Shown here piece by piece: positions 1-6,265 of a DNA stretch of 8,149 nucleotides. Every line of letters begins with the position of its first letter. Positions within the stretch are counted from its first letter, which is position 1. This DNA comes from Lachnoclostridium sp. UBA1781. GTDB taxonomy: Bacteria; Bacillota; Clostridia; Lachnospirales; Lachnospiraceae. The stretch is from assembly GCA_002315495.1 (NCBI GenBank), contig DCGJ01000092.1, positions 11,799 through 19,947 of the forward strand, in the 5' to 3' direction. A model generated the notes under the pieces. The model saw only the letters and a program-made list of their open reading frames with translations. It was not told the DNA's origin and ran no database searches. The position numbers and the translations under genes are program-made.

Positions 1-84
1 GATTCGATCATCGAAGACCGAAAAACTGGAGATATCGTAAAGAGAGATTCGAGAAAACGAACGAATCGCGTAGGAGTGAAAATC

Positions 85-2073
85 ATGGAGAGAACAATTC
101 CCGAGTTTTATGCGGGCGACTACGACGTCGCTGTCATCGGCGCAGGACATGCCGGCTGCGAAGCGGCCCTTGCCAGTGCCCGACTTGGAATGAATACCAT
201 TTGTTTTATGGTTAGCACCGACACCATTGCCATGATGCCGTGTAACCCAAATATCGGCGGAACGAGTAAAGGACATCTGGTCCGTGAATTGGACGCACTT
301 GGCGGCGAGATGGGAAAGAACATCGACAAGACCTTTATTCAGAGCAAAATGCTGAATGAGTCCAAGGGACCTGCAGTTCACAGCCTTCGTGCGCAGGCCG
401 ACAAGCAGAAGTACTCCAATGCAATGCGTAAGGTTATGGAGAATCAGGACAGACTTACCTTAAAGCAGGCGGAAGTGTCCGAGCTGTTGTGGGAGGAACT
501 TGAGCCGGATCAAAAGGAAAATGAAGGTAATAAGCTAACAGACAATGCGAGCATGGTTCCCGGTAAAAAGCGAATTACCGGCGTTAAGACAGTATCTGGT
601 GGTATCTATAAATGTAGAAGCGCTGTTCTTGCATCAGGCGTGTATCTAAATGCCCGATGCATCTTTGGCGAGGTCAGTCAGCCGACCGGTCCGAACGGCC
701 TTCCGAGAGCCACGCATTTGTCGGATAGTTTGCAGGCAATCGGCCTGGAATTGTATCGGTTTAAGACCGGTACGCCGGCGCGTATTGATAAGAGAAGTAT
801 TGATTTCTCTCAGATGGAGCCGCAGGGCGGAGATGAGAAGCTGGTACCGTTTTCTTTTACGAATACGCCTGAGAGCATTGAAAGAGAGCAGCAGAATTGC
901 TGGCTTGCTTACACAAATGAGGAGACTCATAGAATCATTCGCGAGAACATTCATCGTTCGCCGTTATTTTCCGGAGATATCAAAGGAACGGGTCCTCGCT
1001 ATTGCCCATCCATTGAAGATAAGGTTGTGAAGTTTCCGGACCGTGAGCGTCATCAGATCTTCATCGAGCCGGAGGGGGATTACACGAACGAGATGTATCT
1101 GTCGGGCATGTCCTCGTCCCTTCCGGAGGAGGTCCAGCTCCAGATGTATCGCACCATCAAGGGCATGGAGCATGCGACGGTTGTTCGAAATGCATATGCC
1201 ATCGAATATGACTGTATCAATCCGATGCAGCTTTATCCGACGCTCGAGTGCAAGTTCATTAAGGGCTTCTTTAGTGCGGGTCAGGCAAATGGTTCCTCGG
1301 GTTACGAGGAGGCCGCTGCGCAGGGTATTGTTGCCGGAATCAATGCGGCACTTACTCTGAAGGGAGAAGAACCTCTGATCATTGATCGTTCCGAAGGTTA
1401 CATTGGCGTGTTGATTGATGACTTGGTTACCAAGGAAACGCATGAGCCGTATCGTATGATGACGAGCCGCGCAGAGTACCGTCTGCTTCTTAGACAGGAC
1501 AATGCGGACCTTCGTTTGACGGAGATGGGGCATCGTGTCGGTTTGATTGATGAGGAAAGATATGAAGCATTTTGCTTGAAGAAACAGCAGATTGCCGATG
1601 AGTTGAAGCGACTTAACGGAATCATGTTCGGCGCCGGCGGGGCAATCCAGGAGTTTTTGACGATGCATAATTCGGCGGAACTTCGTACCGGTACTACGAT
1701 GGCAGAACTTGTGCGCAGACCGGAGCTTTCTTATGACATGCTTGCGCCGATGGATCCGGAGAGACCTATGCTTCCAAAGGATGTAACGGAGCAGGTGGAA
1801 ATCGAAATCAAATACGAAGGTTACATTGAGCGCCAGCGGATTCAGGTGGAGCATTTTAAGAAACTTGAGAATCGTCGGATTCCGGAGGCGTTGGACTTTT
1901 CTGCAATTCCGTCTCTTCGCCTAGAGGCGGTGCAGAAGCTTACCAAGGTTCGTCCGGAAAATGTGGGGCAGGCTTCAAGAATCTCCGGTGTGTCGCCGGC
2001 AGATATCAGCGTGCTTTTGGTGTATCTGGAGAATTATTATAAGAAAAATGCATCTGTTACCAATGAAGTATAG
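85..2073 (+). CDS. mnmG: tRNA uridine-5-carboxymethylaminomethyl modification enzyme MnmG (GidA)
   Basis: MnmG is the FAD-dependent partner of MnmE; together they install the (carboxymethyl)aminomethyl group on the wobble uridine (U34) of a subset of tRNAs, in the cytoplasm. Seen: an N-terminal FAD-binding VIGAGHAG (about residues 17-24), the PCNPNIGG segment with a conserved Cys near residue 53, the family signature GPRYCPSIEDK with the second conserved Cys, and the second signature GSSGYEEAAAQG followed by the helical C-terminal domain. I start at ATG 85 because AGGAG at 72-76 is correctly spaced from it; the in-frame GTG at 76 overlaps that Shine-Dalgarno and is unlikely. The protein is 662 residues, roughly 30 longer than the usual 620-630; most of the excess is a polar stretch at about residues 138-162. 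The frame stays open to base 1, but nothing there resembles the end of mnmE. rsmG follows after 65 bp, probably as one transcript. Confidence 0.97.
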   Translation: MERTIPEFYAGDYDVAVIGAGHAGCEAALASARLGMNTICFMVSTDTIAMMPCNPNIGGTSKGHLVRELDALGGEMGKNIDKTFIQSKMLNESKGPAVHSLRAQADKQKYSNAMRKVMENQDRLTLKQAEVSELLWEELEPDQKENEGNKLTDNASMVPGKKRITGVKTVSGGIYKCRSAVLASGVYLNARCIFGEVSQPTGPNGLPRATHLSDSLQAIGLELYRFKTGTPARIDKRSIDFSQMEPQGGDEKLVPFSFTNTPESIEREQQNCWLAYTNEETHRIIRENIHRSPLFSGDIKGTGPRYCPSIEDKVVKFPDRERHQIFIEPEGDYTNEMYLSGMSSSLPEEVQLQMYRTIKGMEHATVVRNAYAIEYDCINPMQLYPTLECKFIKGFFSAGQANGSSGYEEAAAQGIVAGINAALTLKGEEPLIIDRSEGYIGVLIDDLVTKETHEPYRMMTSRAEYRLLLRQDNADLRLTEMGHRVGLIDEERYEAFCLKKQQIADELKRLNGIMFGAGGAIQEFLTMHNSAELRTGTTMAELVRRPELSYDMLAPMDPERPMLPKDVTEQVEIEIKYEGYIERQRIQVEHFKKLENRRIPEALDFSAIPSLRLEAVQKLTKVRPENVGQASRISGVSPADISVLLVYLENYYKKNASVTNEV

Positions 2074-2138
2074 ATGAAGAAGGCGACAAGAGATGCGTAG
2101 GAGTAGACTCGACATGTGGTTGTTGTGGAGGAGTATAT

Positions 2139-2888
2139 ATGGAACAATACGATGATACCCTGCTTTTAAGCGGGCTTAGCAAGCTTGGACTGACTCCTTC
2201 AAAGGAGCAACTCGACATGCTTCACACCTTCTTTTATGAGATGGTGGAGACGAATAAAGTGATGAATCTTACCGGTATTACAGAGTACCAGGATGTGGTT
2301 GTGAAGCATTTTATCGATAGCCTCTGTGTTGTGCTTGCAAAGGAGGACAGCGAAGCGGTACGTAGGTTGCTTGCAGGAGAATCGGTCTCCGTAATTGATG
2401 TCGGAACCGGTGCAGGATTTCCGGGAATGCCAATGGCAATTATGTTCCCTAATATGAAGATTGCGCTTATGGATTCGCTCAATAAGCGTATCGGTTTTTT
2501 GAGTCGTGTTGTGGATATGCTTGGGCTTACCAATGTTACCTGTATCCATGGACGTGCCGAAGAACTTGGCATTAAGGCTTCGTATCGCGAGCAGTACGAC
2601 CTTTGTGTTTCCCGTGCCGTTGCGAGATTGGCCAGTTTATCGGAATGGTGTATTCCTTTCGTGAAGGTTAACGGATGTTTTCTTCCGTTAAAGGCGGGAG
2701 ATAGTGAGGAAGAGATTACGGAAGCACTAAATGCGGTAAAGGCGCTTGGATGTACCCATGTGAAAAACATTGTATATCAGGTGCCGGAATCGGATTATAA
2801 TCGCGTGATTCCGGTTATCTTGAAGAAACAGAATACCTCTTCCAAATATCCGCGTGGTGGCGGGAAGCCGTTGAAGCAACCGCTGTAG
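2139..2888 (+). CDS. rsmG: 16S rRNA (guanine-N7) methyltransferase RsmG (GidB)
   Basis: RsmG transfers a methyl group from S-adenosylmethionine to N7 of the guanine equivalent to E. coli G527 in the 530 loop of 16S rRNA. In the 249-residue product I see the N-terminal NLTGIT (43-48) and KHFIDSL (56-62) blocks, the Rossmann SAM-binding motif IDVGTGAGFPG (86-96), a CVSRAVARL block, and the typical C-terminus with KYPRGGGKPLKQPL. Length is normal for the family. The start ATG is preceded by GTGGAGGAG, a strong Shine-Dalgarno. It follows mnmG closely, as in many Firmicutes near the replication origin, and is followed by an intrinsic terminator. In other bacteria, loss of RsmG gives low-level streptomycin resistance (family knowledge, not seen here). 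Confidence 0.97.
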   Translation: MEQYDDTLLLSGLSKLGLTPSKEQLDMLHTFFYEMVETNKVMNLTGITEYQDVVVKHFIDSLCVVLAKEDSEAVRRLLAGESVSVIDVGTGAGFPGMPMAIMFPNMKIALMDSLNKRIGFLSRVVDMLGLTNVTCIHGRAEELGIKASYREQYDLCVSRAVARLASLSEWCIPFVKVNGCFLPLKAGDSEEEITEALNAVKALGCTHVKNIVYQVPESDYNRVIPVILKKQNTSSKYPRGGGKPLKQPL

Positions 2889-2904
2889 GGTGGGGGAGGT
2901 AATA

Positions 2905-2958
2905 TTGGGCACATTGAACCTGCTTCGTATCGACATCAACATAGTGCTGAATTATTGA
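2905..2958 (+). CDS. Possible 17-codon mini-ORF or gene remnant after rsmG
   Basis: A very strong Shine-Dalgarno (GGGGGAGG, 2892-2899) lies five bases before a TTG that opens a 17-codon frame, MGTLNLLRIDINIVLNY, whose TGA is the first part of the terminator hairpin. I do not recognise the peptide. It may be a real small protein, the stub of a deleted gene, or a chance G-rich stretch. The only support is the ribosome-binding site and its spacing. Confidence 0.2.
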   Translation: MGTLNLLRIDINIVLNY

Positions 2959-2985
2959 GCAATCGCTACGGCGGTTGCTTTTTCT
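2958..2985 (+). terminator. Intrinsic terminator of the mnmG-rsmG unit
   Basis: A nine-base-pair stem (AGCAATCGC / GCGGTTGCT, one G-T wobble) closes a TACG tetraloop at 2967-2970 and is followed by a T-rich run from 2979. It lies about 70 bp after the rsmG stop and separates the RNA-modification genes from the par locus. Confidence 0.85.
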
Positions 2986-3021
2986 TGTTTTCTTTCATTC
3001 GCACAGTATCTTGCGCCATTA

Positions 3022-3037
3022 TGTTTCACGTGAAACA
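3022..3037. promoter_or_regulatory. parS site 1 (perfect)
   Basis: TGTTTCACGTGAAACA is a perfect 16-bp palindrome that fits the Bacillus parS consensus TGTTNCACGTGAAACA. It is the loading site for ParB. It lies upstream of the proposed parA promoter and 36 bp after the rsmG terminator. Confidence 0.95.
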
Positions 3038-3075
3038 CATTTAGTGGTTTTATACAAAAATGGGTGCATATCTTG

Positions 3076-3107
3076 TTGTGGCAGAATCGCATTTTCTATG
3101 CTATACT
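3076..3107 (+). promoter_or_regulatory. Candidate parA promoter (extended -10)
   Basis: TATACT at 3102-3107 is preceded by TGC, which makes an extended -10 element. No well-spaced -35 is present: TTGTGG at 3076-3081 is 20 bp away. An alternative -10, TATGCT at 3097-3102, would sit 18 bp from TTGTTG at 3073. Either choice puts the transcript start near 3110-3115 and gives a leader of roughly 85-90 nt that contains the pseudoknot described next. Confidence 0.5.
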
Positions 3108-3137
3108 TTCCATCGTACTGTGATATGCACAGAGATG

Positions 3138-3186
3138 TCTTTCGGGAGGGGGCATTTTCCGAAAGAAAGATTAGAAATTATGCCCC
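3138..3186 (+). promoter_or_regulatory. Possible H-type pseudoknot in the parA leader
   Basis: Stem 1 pairs TCTTTCGG (3138-3145) with CCGAAAGA (3159-3166), eight Watson-Crick pairs. The loop sequence GGGGCAT (3149-3155) is perfectly complementary to ATGCCCC (3180-3186), seven pairs. The loops are 3 nt (GAG), 3 nt (TTT) and 13 nt (A-rich, 3167-3179), which is a sterically sensible H-type pseudoknot. It ends four bases before the parA Shine-Dalgarno AGAGGAG (3191-3197), so folding could affect ribosome access. The pairings are read directly; a regulatory role, and any ligand, is inference. I do not match it with confidence to a known riboswitch class. Confidence 0.45.
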
Positions 3187-3200
3187 GAAAAGAGGAGTTT

Positions 3201-4007
3201 ATGGGAAAAGTTATTTCTATCAGTAACCAGAAGGGCGGTGTCGGAAAGACCACTACCACCATCAATTTGGCGGCTGCATTAGCAGAGCAGGGCATGAAGG
3301 TTCTTGTGTTCGATATTGATCCGCAGGGTAATGCAACTACCGGCCTTGGTGTGGACAAGGATGAGGTGGAAAATTCGGTCTACGATTTGCTTGTTGGTGA
3401 GTGCACACTTGAGGAGTGTATTGTTCCGACCAGCTGTGAGAATCTTGACATTGTTAGTTCGAACGTGAATCTTGCCGGCGCGGAGATTGAACTTTTGAAT
3501 GTTGAAAATCGCGAGTATATTCTTAAGCAGGAAGTTGAGAAGGTGAAGGATAAGTATGATTATATCTTCATCGACTGCCCTCCTTCTCTTAATATTCTTA
3601 CGTTAAATGCGATGACTTCCAGCAATTCGGTTCTGATTCCAATCCAGACAGAATTCCTTGCACTTGAAGGTTTGAGCCAGTTGATCATTACGATTAACCT
3701 TGTGAAGGAAAGACTGAACGAGGAATTGGAAGTTGAGGGTGTGGTATTTACTATGTTCGACGGCAGAACGAATCTTTCCAACCAGGTTGTAGAGAACGTT
3801 CGTGAGAACCTAACCGACTTTATCTTCACCACGGTTATTCCGAGAACCGTTCGTTTGTCTGAGGCGCCTAGCCATGGAATGAGTATTCTCGAATATGATT
3901 CACGTTCCAATGGTGCAAATGCGTACCGCAATCTTGCCTTAGAGCTTCTCAAGAAGGATGGAATTACTCCAAAACCAAAGAAGAGAGGCTTGTTTGGAAA
4001 GAAGTAA
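3201..4007 (+). CDS. parA: Chromosome partitioning ATPase ParA (Soj)
   Basis: ParA/Soj is a Walker-type ATPase that binds DNA nonspecifically as an ATP dimer and works with ParB-parS complexes in origin segregation; Soj also acts on DnaA in Bacillus. Seen in the 268-residue product: the deviant Walker A motif KGGVGKTT (11-18) with its signature lysine, the DIDPQGN block (38-44), Walker B IFIDCPPS, and a family C-terminal half with PRTVRLSEAPSHG. ATG 3201 is chosen over the in-frame upstream ATG at 3060 because AGAGGAG sits directly before it and because the family begins near GKVISISNQKGG. The C-terminus ends in a basic tail, PKPKKRGLFGKK, so the protein is somewhat longer than the roughly 253-residue Soj. 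The DNA for this tail is repeated twice more after the stop. parB lies 583 bp downstream, an unusually wide gap. Confidence 0.96.
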   Translation: MGKVISISNQKGGVGKTTTTINLAAALAEQGMKVLVFDIDPQGNATTGLGVDKDEVENSVYDLLVGECTLEECIVPTSCENLDIVSSNVNLAGAEIELLNVENREYILKQEVEKVKDKYDYIFIDCPPSLNILTLNAMTSSNSVLIPIQTEFLALEGLSQLIITINLVKERLNEELEVEGVVFTMFDGRTNLSNQVVENVRENLTDFIFTTVIPRTVRLSEAPSHGMSILEYDSRSNGANAYRNLALELLKKDGITPKPKKRGLFGKK

Positions 4008-4129
4008 TTGGCGGTTGAGCAGTATAGATCTTAAGTCCAATAAGAAAGGACTGTTCGACGAGAAGTAATTGGCGGCTGAGCAATATAGGGCCAAAGGCTA
4101 AGAAGAGAGAATTGATTGGCAAGAAGTAA
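3947..4129 (+). repeat. Tandem triplication of the parA 3' end (61-bp period)
   Basis: Three consecutive 61-bp units end at the stop codons TAA 4005-4007, 4066-4068 and 4127-4129. The first is the real end of parA (PKPKKRGLFGKK-stop). The second reads LKSNKKGLFDEK-stop and the third PKAKKRELIGKK-stop in the matching frame. Units 2 and 3 match at about 45 of 61 bases and both begin TTGGCGG. The last 39 bases of units 1 and 3 match at about 32. The 5' part of unit 1 is only weakly similar. A short stretch after 4129 also resembles the start of a fourth unit. Because 61 is not a multiple of three, units 2 and 3 are not read through in one frame. Confidence 0.8.
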
Positions 4130-4184
4130 TTGTTTGGTGTGCAGCTAGAGCAGGAATGTGCTTGATTCGAACAAGACGTTTTGC

Positions 4185-4200
4185 TGTTACATGTGAAACA
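4185..4200. promoter_or_regulatory. Degenerate parS-like site
   Basis: TGTTACATGTGAAACA differs from the consensus TGTTNCACGTGAAACA at one position (C to T in the centre), and its fifth base falls on the tolerated N. It may be a weaker ParB site or a decaying copy. Confidence 0.5.
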
Positions 4201-4435
4201 CAGACAGAGGGTGTGGCGTGTACAACTAGATATTGTATTGATGGTCTGTTGGACTTCTATCAACATATTGTAATGCTATTTAATTATACGATTCCAATAT
4301 ATTGACGTTCTTCATTTGAACCTCGTTCGTCTTGCACTAAATGTGGGCTGGCCGTCTTATTATACCGTTTTGTTGAACACAAGTTATAGTATTGGCCATG
4401 TTCCGTGGACATTAATCTATAACACTATATATAGA

Positions 4436-4451
4436 TGTTTCACGTGAAACA
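4436..4451. promoter_or_regulatory. parS site 2 (perfect)
   Basis: A second TGTTTCACGTGAAACA palindrome, 155 bp before the parB start. It is 124 bp from the next perfect site. Confidence 0.95.
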
Positions 4452-4537
4452 ATGTATTACATAGACGATATTGTTCATTGGTTGAGGGTGTCGGTTTTAT
4501 TATGTGCTCAGTTGTCAGCGTGGAATATTCACATTAT

Positions 4538-4553
4538 TTATTCATGTGAAACA
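4538..4553. promoter_or_regulatory. Degenerate parS-like half-site
   Basis: TTATTCATGTGAAACA matches parS at 13 of 16 positions, with the right half nearly intact (ATGTGAAACA, the same right half as the site at 4185). It lies six bases before perfect site 3. ParB binding here is uncertain. Confidence 0.3.
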
Positions 4554-4559
4554 GTAAAA

Positions 4560-4575
4560 TGTTTCACGTGAAACA
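4560..4575. promoter_or_regulatory. parS site 3 (perfect), just upstream of the parB start
   Basis: TGTTTCACGTGAAACA ends 15 bp before the parB ATG, next to its Shine-Dalgarno (AAAGGGG, 4578-4584). ParB loaded here could influence its own expression (inference). Confidence 0.95.
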
Positions 4576-4590
4576 TGAAAGGGGTGCCAT

Positions 4591-5496
4591 ATGGCAGTTA
4601 AAAAGGGATTGGGAAAAGGACTCGATTCTTTGATTTCCAAGAAAATCGATAGCGACATTAAAAAGACGGTAGAGAAAAAGGAACAGCAGACTGTTTCACG
4701 TGAAACATCGACGCTACCACTGTCTAAAATCGAGCCGAACAGAGAGCAGCCAAGAAGGCATTTTGATGAAAATGCCCTTCAGGAATTGGCCGATTCTATC
4801 GCGGTTCACGGAATCATTCAACCGCTGGTGGTTCGTCCGGTTGGAGATCGCTATGAAATTATCGCCGGTGAACGCCGTTTTAGAGCCGCGCATTTGGCCG
4901 GCCTTCGCGAGGTTCCGGTAATTGTACGCGAGTTTGACGAGCAGGAATTGTACGAGGTTGCATTGATTGAGAACATTCAGAGAGAAAATCTGAATGCAAT
5001 TGAAGAAGCTGTTGCGTATAAGAAGCTCATCAGCGAGTACAAATTAACTCAGGAACAGGTGGCTACTAGGGTCGCTAAGAGCCGTACAGAAGTTACGAAC
5101 AAGATGCGTCTTCTGAAATTGGATGACCGCGTACAGCAGATGATCATTGATGATGAATTGACTGCGGGCCATGCTCGCGCTCTTCTCGGCATCGCAAATG
5201 ATGATGAGCAGTACAAGCTTGCGCAGGAAATTGTTAAGAAAAAGTTGTCTGTTCGCGACGTTGAGAAGAAGATTCAGCAGATGAATGCGCCGGAGGAAAA
5301 GCCGCTTTCCAAGGAGGAAGAGCGTAAAAAAGCCTCTACAGATGCCATTTATGCTGCATATGAAGAGAAGCTAAAGACTACTCTCGGTACCAAGGTAAGT
5401 ATTAATCGCAAGGCCAATAATAAGGGAAAGATTGAAATTGAGTACTATACAGCCGATGAGTTTGAACGATTGATGCAATATCTTGGGATTAACTAA
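4591..5496 (+). CDS. parB: Chromosome partitioning protein ParB (Spo0J)
   Basis: ParB is a CTP-dependent DNA clamp that loads at parS, spreads over neighbouring DNA, recruits condensin and stimulates the ParA ATPase. Seen in the 301-residue product: an N-terminal GLGKGLDSLI (6-15), the motif by which ParB proteins contact ParA; a ParB/Srx fold with GIIQPL (74-79), the CTP-binding GERRFR (93-98) and ENIQREN (127-133); a helix-turn-helix around TQEQVATRVAKSRTEV (about 150-170); and a C-terminal dimerisation domain ending near the last residue. A lysine-rich linker joins the first two parts. Codons 34-39 (TVSRET) are written by a perfect parS site. The ATG has AAAGGGG as its ribosome-binding site. 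It is separated from parA by a parS-rich gap and followed after 46 bp by the DUF4446 gene. Confidence 0.97.
   Translation: MAVKKGLGKGLDSLISKKIDSDIKKTVEKKEQQTVSRETSTLPLSKIEPNREQPRRHFDENALQELADSIAVHGIIQPLVVRPVGDRYEIIAGERRFRAAHLAGLREVPVIVREFDEQELYEVALIENIQRENLNAIEEAVAYKKLISEYKLTQEQVATRVAKSRTEVTNKMRLLKLDDRVQQMIIDDELTAGHARALLGIANDDEQYKLAQEIVKKKLSVRDVEKKIQQMNAPEEKPLSKEEERKKASTDAIYAAYEEKLKTTLGTKVSINRKANNKGKIEIEYYTADEFERLMQYLGIN
4692..4707. promoter_or_regulatory. parS site 4 (perfect), inside parB
   Basis: TGTTTCACGTGAAACA starts at the third base of codon 34 and spells V-S-R-E-T in the parB frame. A parS site inside spo0J/parB is known in Bacillus subtilis; here it also fixes a peptide in the linker between the ParA-contact motif and the CTPase domain. 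Confidence 0.95.
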
Positions 5497-5542
5497 GATT
5501 AAGGGAATCATTTAAAACAGAATAAAGAAAAGAGGAAAAACA

Positions 5543-6052
5543 ATGCTTTCAAGAATTGGAGTGAATTCAGAGTATCTGATCCTCGCAATTTTGATTATCC
5601 TTGTGGTTCTTATTGTATTCAATATGATAATGATCATGAAGTACAATGAACTCAATGATAAATATCAGGATTTTATGCGAGGCAGCAACGGCAAGAGCAT
5701 GGAAGAACGTATTCTTGACCGTTTCAAAGAGGTTGACTCTGTCAAAGAAAAAATGGGCGAGATGATAACCCGTGTGGGTGAATTGGAAAATGCCCGGGAT
5801 ACCTCGTTTAAGAAAATGGCCATTGAGCGATACGACGCCTACAAAGAAATGGGCGGCAAGCTCAGCTATAGTGTCTGCCTGCTGAATGATGACGATGATG
5901 GATTTATCATGACCAGTATGCATAACCGTGAGGGGTGCTATACATACATCAAGGAAGTTATCAAAGGCAACACGTTCGTCCTTCTTTCTGATGAAGAGAA
6001 GAATGTTTTGGAAGAGGCAATCAATAGTAACAGTACAATCATTTCGTTATAG
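5543..6052 (+). CDS. DUF4446 family membrane-anchored protein
   Basis: Function unknown. The 169-residue product has one hydrophobic N-terminal membrane segment (about residues 11-32), then a charged, probably coiled-coil stretch (about 35-90, rich in E, K, R and M). A compact C-terminal domain follows, containing RYDAYKEMGGKLSYSVCLLN, DGFIMTSMHNR and a short YIKEV-type helix. This arrangement, and the position right after parB, matches the DUF4446 family that follows parB in many Clostridia. It is expected to be cytoplasmic-facing and membrane-tethered. The ribosome-binding site is GAGGA at 5531-5535. Spacing to parB (46 bp) suggests co-transcription, so a link to segregation or cell-cycle work is possible but only inferred from position. 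No clear terminator follows. Confidence 0.85.
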   Translation: MLSRIGVNSEYLILAILIILVVLIVFNMIMIMKYNELNDKYQDFMRGSNGKSMEERILDRFKEVDSVKEKMGEMITRVGELENARDTSFKKMAIERYDAYKEMGGKLSYSVCLLNDDDDGFIMTSMHNREGCYTYIKEVIKGNTFVLLSDEEKNVLEEAINSNSTIISL

Positions 6053-6090
6053 TAAGTCAACGCTTGTTCTATGAATATCGAATGAATGAT

Positions 6091-6118
6091 TTGACAAAAT
6101 GAAGACGTGCCGGATCAT
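6091..6118 (+). promoter_or_regulatory. Weak candidate promoter for the DUF3881-like gene
   Basis: A perfect -35 (TTGACA, 6091-6096) is followed after 16 bp by GATCAT (6113-6118), a poor -10 that keeps A at position 2 and T at position 6. Transcription would leave a leader of about 140 nt. The rest of the 213-bp gap is AT-rich, with a repeated GAAATTCA word near 6133 and 6154 and no gene. Confidence 0.25.
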
Positions 6119-6265
6119 TGTTGTGTTGGTGAAATTCAACTGTAAAAAGCTGGAAATTCACAGAGGATAAAAGGCAGCATTTACATAGAATGAATCGAAT
6201 ATCATAAAAAACATTGAAATAAGATTAAAATATAACGCATTATCGTATGCAGAAAGGAGCAAAAC

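Larger units (their letters stand above)
4130..4590. other. parA-parB intergenic region with parS-type sites, no gene
   Basis: This AT-rich stretch has no convincing gene. It contains two perfect parS sites (4436 and 4560) and two degenerate ones (4185 and 4538). TGTTCCGTGGACA at 4399-4411 might be a further, deletion-decayed relative. I looked for a parB promoter and found -10-like strings (TATAGT 4385, TATAAC 4418, TATTAT 4498), none with a well-spaced -35, so I call none. A 49-codon frame at 4156-4305 lacks a usable ribosome-binding site. Confidence 0.6.

Noticed and set aside
1..75. End of mnmE or another upstream gene
   Set aside because: None of the three frames gives the FCIGK-type MnmE ending, so it is treated as an intergenic leader.
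3060..3200. 47-residue N-terminal extension of ParA from ATG 3060
   Set aside because: It has no family resemblance and no good ribosome-binding site. It overlaps the promoter and the pseudoknot, and ATG 3201 has a strong Shine-Dalgarno.
3964..4266. Minus-strand 100-codon frame
   Set aside because: It is the reverse of the parA tail repeats, with no ribosome-binding site and a composition rich in Cys, Ser and Thr typical of a shadow frame.
4156..4305. 49-codon frame in the parA-parB gap
   Set aside because: No properly spaced ribosome-binding site, no recognisable protein features, and it contains a degenerate parS site.
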